Shown piece after piece: positions 43,984 to 46,864 of a stretch of DNA of 46,864 nucleotides. The DNA is from Alphaproteobacteria bacterium (GTDB taxonomy: Bacteria > Pseudomonadota > Gammaproteobacteria > JAGOUN01), in assembly GCA_021151585.1 (NCBI GenBank), contig JAGKWX010000016.1, positions 1 through 46,864 on the forward strand, written 5' to 3'. The stretch's first letter is position 1. Every line of letters begins with the position of its first letter. The notes below the pieces were generated by a model. It made no database searches and was not told where the DNA came from. It was given only the letters and a program-made list of their open reading frames with translations. A program made the translations under genes and the position numbers.

Positions 43984-44592
43984 GATACGCATTTATTTGC
44001 GAGCAAAAGAAGGCTTATCCGGTTGAATTTTTGTGCGAGGTGATGGGGTGAGTCGTAGTGGATATTATGACTATTTAGAGCGCAAGCCAAGTAAAAAGCA
44101 GCAGCTGCAAGAGCAATTAATCGTTAAAGTTAAAGCGATCGCGCGAGAAACATGTGATAGTTATGGAAGTCGTCGAATGTCTCAGCGTTTGAAAAAATCA
44201 GGCTGTTCTGCAGGCCGTACAGCCGCTCGTACACTGATGAAAAAAGCCGGCATAGTAACCGGCGGCGGGATTACTGCATCATTCTGATCGAGGAATATAA
44301 TACGCTTGCTCTGCTTATCAAGCATCGCAAAAACGAGCAGGCATCGTTGTCAGCATGAGTCGCAAAGGTAATTGCTGTGACAATAGTATCATGGAGCGAT
44401 TTTTTTTGGGGGCTAAAATCAGAGCGTACTGATGGAAAAATTTATAAAACGCGTGATATGGCTAAAGCAGATGTAATGGATTATATCGAAATGTTTTATA
44501 ACAGCAGAAGATTACACTCAACTTTAGGCTATGTCAGTCCAATGCAATTTGAAAATGAATTTCTCTTAAAAAAAGTGTCTAGTTTTACTTGA
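43979..44592 (+). pseudogene. IS3 OrfB transposase remnant (internally deleted)
   Basis: Pieces of OrfB appear in several frames: KKAYPVEFLCEVMG, then GVSRSGYYDYLERKPSKKQQ, SYGSRRMSQRLKKSGCSAGR up to MKKAGIV, then after a jump a HHSDRG-like piece with a stop, SMSRKGNCCDNSIMERFF, and finally YNSRRLHSTLGYVSPMQFE. The first Asp of the DDE catalytic triad and its surroundings are missing, so the transposase is dead. Confidence 0.82.
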
Positions 44593-44600
44593 CCAGAACA

Positions 44601-44749
44601 CTGGGACAAATCACTTGATTGATTAGCCCAATAAGCAGCGTGACCAAGAATAAAATCCCAGCCCAAAAAATATAGCGTGTAAACAAAAGACAAAAAAACC
44701 ACCAAGAACAAAGCCATATAACTTGAGGAACAACATGTTATCGATTGTA
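44601..44749 (-). pseudogene. 5' remnant of a membrane-protein gene (DUF6311-like), cut by the IS
   Basis: Reading from about 44749 on the minus strand, one frame gives MKNDQTATIDNMLFLKLYGF with one hydrophobic helix; after a frame change near 44670 the sequence continues LGWDFILGHAAYWANQSSDL up to the IS boundary. The GHAAYW...DLSQ segment resembles the start of DUF6311-type membrane glycosyltransferase-like proteins (PAYWQ..GDxxQHLIGW). Several hundred residues are missing. It probably once preceded the GtrA-like gene. Family call is tentative. Confidence 0.5.
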
Positions 44750-44786
44750 GCCGTCTGATCATTTTTCATCCTAATTAAGACGTAAT

Positions 44787-44873
44787 TGGTGCCGAGAAGA
44801 GGACTCGAACCTCCACAGAGTTACCCCCACAAGTACCTGAAACTTGCGTGTCTACCAATTTCACCACCTCGGC
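44787..44873 (-). tRNA. tRNA-Leu (CAG)
   Basis: An 87-nt tRNA on the minus strand with encoded CCA: acceptor GCCGAGG against TCTCGGC, Leu-type D arm GTGGTGAAATTGGTAGACAC, anticodon stem CAAGT/ACTTG with loop TTCAGGT (anticodon CAG), a long variable arm, and T arm GGAGG-TTCGAGT-CCTCT. Confidence 0.93.
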
Positions 44874-44902
44874 TACAAGAAACTAAAGGATACTTGAGCA
44901 AG

Positions 44903-45670
44903 CTATAAAAGAAAAGTAGCCATCACCGGCGCATGATCCGATGGCCGCTCCCAGGCTCGAGGAGTTTTATCAATAAAACACCCCTGCAAATTCTCCGCCA
45001 TGGCTTTACTTGCTAAAATATGATCAATACGCAAGCCCATATCACGTCGAAACGCCGCCTGGCGATAATCCCACCAACTAAAGCGAGTATCGCCCTGCGG
45101 CGCATGTCTATAACAATCGACAAAACCAAGATCAAGCAATTGTTGCCACGCAGCGCGCTCAGGCTGGCTAACCAACACTTGATCCTTCCACAACAAAGGC
45201 TCGTGCACATCCTCATCTGCGGGCGCAATATTAAAATCGCCCAATATAACAATGTTTTGATGAGCACATTGCTGGATAAATGCACATAAATGCCGCAACC
45301 ATTCTAATTTGTATAAATATTTATCTGTAGCAACCGCTGCGCCATTTGGCACATATAAATTGAGAATAAAAACATCATTAATTTTTGCACCGAGAATACG
45401 GCGCTGTTCATCAAGAAAATGAGGAAACTGCAAAACAATAGAATCATCAACCGGCTTTGCTTTACTAAGAATAGCAACTCCATTATACGTCTTTTGACCA
45501 GAAACCACGACCTGGTAACCTAGCTCGCGCATATCGTCATAGGGAAATTTTTCATTTTCACACTTGATTTCTTGCAACGCTAAGACATCTGGCTGGTGTT
45601 CTTGCAACCAAGCAAGGACATGCGGTAAGCGCACGTTGAGTGAATTGACATTCCAAGTAGCAATTTTCAT
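44903..45670 (-). CDS. xthA: Exodeoxyribonuclease III
   Basis: A 255-residue ExoIII/AP endonuclease, starting at ATG 45670 (an in-frame TTG lies one codon earlier). MKIATWNVNSLNVRLPHV and LALQEIKCENEKFP carry the catalytic Asn and Glu, ILGDFNIAP the Asp-Asn pair, and the C-terminal RIDHILAS and PSDHAPVMA motifs complete the active site. It acts in base-excision repair. It begins 9 bp after the small gene upstream and is likely co-transcribed with it. Confidence 0.95.
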   Translation of the reverse strand: MKIATWNVNSLNVRLPHVLAWLQEHQPDVLALQEIKCENEKFPYDDMRELGYQVVVSGQKTYNGVAILSKAKPVDDSIVLQFPHFLDEQRRILGAKINDVFILNLYVPNGAAVATDKYLYKLEWLRHLCAFIQQCAHQNIVILGDFNIAPADEDVHEPLLWKDQVLVSQPERAAWQQLLDLGFVDCYRHAPQGDTRFSWWDYRQAAFRRDMGLRIDHILASKAMAENLQGCFIDKTPRAWERPSDHAPVMATFLL

Positions 45671-45679
45671 CAATAAACT

Positions 45680-45868
45680 CTAGAACTTATCCCATAACAC
45701 TGATTTTTGTTTGGTTGATGCCGACACGTGATCACGTTTTTCAGCAACATGAAGAGACCTATCGATTTCGGCTTGTTGTGACGCAGACTTGTGCGGGTGC
45801 GCTTGATCAAAATCTTGCAAAAATTGATCCAATTCACTGACGAAATTGCGCTTAAGCGTTGTTGGCAT
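45680..45868 (-). CDS. Small conserved protein, CBU_0585-like
   Basis: A 62-residue hydrophilic protein: NFVSELDQFLQDFDQAHPHKSASQQAEID, then a C-terminal VLWDKF. From memory this pattern (SEIDxFLxxFDxxHPxxSxSQxxEI) matches a small family first named from Coxiella (CBU_0585) and found across Legionellales; no function is known. Its place directly upstream of xthA supports it being a real gene. The family match was not checked by search. Confidence 0.65.
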   Translation of the reverse strand: MPTTLKRNFVSELDQFLQDFDQAHPHKSASQQAEIDRSLHVAEKRDHVSASTKQKSVLWDKF

Positions 45869-45953
45869 CGGCTTTTCTCAAAAAAATCTGTATTCGCGAT
45901 TATATCTTCAGTCTTGCGCCGACGCCAAGTAAAAAATGTATTTTATTGACCTG

Positions 45954-46664
45954 TTAGAGCGCAACCTGTTTAGAGAATCCATCAAAAGTTTTCTGGCCTA
46001 ATTCGTAAATTAATGACTGACTTGAGGGCTGATCATGTAAATCAAAGTGTAATACGGCCTCCACAGCACAAAGGTAATTTTGATAAAAACGGGTGATGCT
46101 TTTTAATGACAGCGCATTATCTTTAGTAAAATGAAATTGGGTCTCAACACGAATAGGCAATGGAAATAATCGATGAAAACAACTTAATTGTGCTTGCTTT
46201 GTCACCAGCATGCCGCCTGGCATCGCTTGCTCACAGCCAGCTTGTGTTAATTCATGAGCAATAGAGAAAATAAAATCTTGGGTAAATAAGTTTTTTGTCG
46301 AAGCATGTAATAATTTTAACTCAGCTTGCAAATGTGTCGCATCAGTAAAATGCATATGATGCCACTCCCATGTTATATCATCTTGCACTCGGCGCGCCTC
46401 AACTTCAGGCAACGCACATTGAAAATGAATAACATCGCTAGTCTCACCCAGCAAACGAAGCGCGTGATGAACAGAAGAGTCAATTCCCTGACCTATAATC
46501 CAGCGGCGATATTTCGGCAACTTTGCATCAAGCATCATTTTGAAAAACTGCTTTAATGTAAACACATGTGGCAATTGCGCAACCGGACCAAAATTGTCAC
46601 CAATAATATATCCAACATCAGCACCTAACTCGGCTATATTGCCATATTCCATTTCTTCTGCCAT
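45954..46664 (-). CDS. Unrecognised 236-residue protein
   Basis: ATG 46664 is preferred; GTG 46667 is one codon earlier. A GGGGG run lies upstream. I do not recognise the family. The N-terminal third contains GYIIGDNFGPVAQLPHVFTL and YRRWIIGQGIDSSVHHALRLLGE, which look like a compact globular domain. The remainder has alternating polar and hydrophobic stretches, no membrane helix and no clear motif. It is mostly soluble, with many His and Gln residues. Neighbours give no functional clue. Confidence 0.6.
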   Translation of the reverse strand: MAEEMEYGNIAELGADVGYIIGDNFGPVAQLPHVFTLKQFFKMMLDAKLPKYRRWIIGQGIDSSVHHALRLLGETSDVIHFQCALPEVEARRVQDDITWEWHHMHFTDATHLQAELKLLHASTKNLFTQDFIFSIAHELTQAGCEQAMPGGMLVTKQAQLSCFHRLFPLPIRVETQFHFTKDNALSLKSITRFYQNYLCAVEAVLHFDLHDQPSSQSLIYELGQKTFDGFSKQVAL

Positions 46665-46733
46665 CACATACCCCCACCTTCACCTAAGCCTGAAAAGAGA
46701 GGCACGAAAATCTAGACAACCTACTATCCCCCG

Positions 46734-46864
46734 ATGAAGGTCGATACACGCCGACGTGCCTCAAAACTTGGCGCTGAAAACGGGGAATTTACGCCTGCGC
46801 AATTTCAAAACGCCGTGAGAGCTTTGGATAAATCAAAAGATAAAGCCGCATTTGCTAGAGGTTC
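46734..46864 (+). CDS. Start of a phage-like protein fragment (runs off the window)
   Basis: An ATG at 46734 opens a frame to the window end: MKVDTRRRASKLGAENGEFT followed by PAQFQNAVRALDKSKDK and AFARG. The FTPxQ....AVRALDKS....ARG pattern resembles, from memory, the C-terminal region of structural proteins in tailed phages. An in-frame stop at 46713-46715 lies upstream, so if the match is to a C-terminal region this is a decayed prophage remnant. Confidence 0.4.
   Translation, partial: MKVDTRRRASKLGAENGEFTPAQFQNAVRALDKSKDKAAFARG

Larger units (their letters stand above)
43692..44600 (+). mobile_element. Decayed IS3-family insertion sequence
   Basis: A 909-bp element with imperfect terminal inverted repeats: the left end starts TGTTGTGGTC and ends its repeat AACTAGACAC; the right end, read inward, starts TGTTCTGGTC and also ends AACTAGACAC. 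OrfA is frameshifted and OrfB has frameshifts, stops and an internal loss of about 100 residues including the first catalytic Asp region. A normal IS3 is about 1.2-1.3 kb. No matching 3-4 bp target duplication flanks it (GCT on the left, CTG on the right), suggesting deletion after insertion. Confidence 0.85.

Overview
The window is AT-rich gammaproteobacterial chromosome. The gene set points to the Legionellales/Coxiellales side: an rpsU-yqeY-dnaG-rpoD block, a small protein resembling the CBU_0585 family beside xthA, many degraded mobile elements, GC-rich palindromic repeats in an AT-rich background, and Fic and Rpn-type accessory genes. The species cannot be fixed from sequence reading alone.

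Layout. (1) 1-1500: tail of an IS66-type transposase and a polytopic membrane protein whose C-terminus is encoded by a palindromic repeat. (2) 1760-15176: a surface-polysaccharide locus. It holds GT2 and GT61 glycosyltransferases, a dTDP-3-amino-3,6-dideoxyhexose pathway (FdtA/QdtA-like isomerase and FdtB/QdtB-like aminotransferase), a TagD-like cytidylyltransferase plus CDP-glycerol glycerophosphotransferase, an AsnB-type amidotransferase, a GNAT acetyltransferase, a Wzm/Wzt ABC exporter and the full dTDP-L-rhamnose set rmlCDBA. Together they suggest an ABC-exported glycan carrying rhamnose, an amino-deoxyhexose and possibly glycerol phosphate and amide groups. (3) 15463-18955: tRNA-Phe with a roughly 3.4 kb mini-island bounded by a 17-bp repeat of the tRNA 3' end. 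It carries XRE, Fic and a frameshifted HEPN-like gene, has no integrase, and has paired putative integrase arm sites at both ends. (4) 19018-24538: a giant tandem-duplicated glutamine-dependent NAD synthetase with a decayed first half, convergent with a tandem GNAT protein. (5) 24647-29178: a signalling operon of HTH-DHp protein, response regulator with a long REC insertion, and hybrid histidine kinase whose membrane domain is a SemiSWEET-like PQ-loop module. (6) 29751-33966: an alpha-glucan operon (GH57, SemiSWEET transporter, GH15 glucoamylase, GT4 synthase). (7) 34070-37972: UDP-glucuronate 4-epimerase, POT-type transporter, Rpn nuclease. (8) 38398-43154: tRNA-Ile(CAT)-like, rpoD, dnaG, yqeY, rpsU. 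(9) 43250-46864: GtrA, a decayed IS3 element that has replaced most of a DUF6311-like gene, tRNA-Leu, xthA, two small or unknown genes and the start of a phage-like gene.

The most novel-looking items are the doubled NAD synthetase with a pseudo-enzyme half, the SWEET-domain histidine kinase system next to a SemiSWEET/glucan operon, and the integrase-less tRNA-Phe mini-island with Fic and HEPN genes. All functional statements come from reading motifs; no searches were run.
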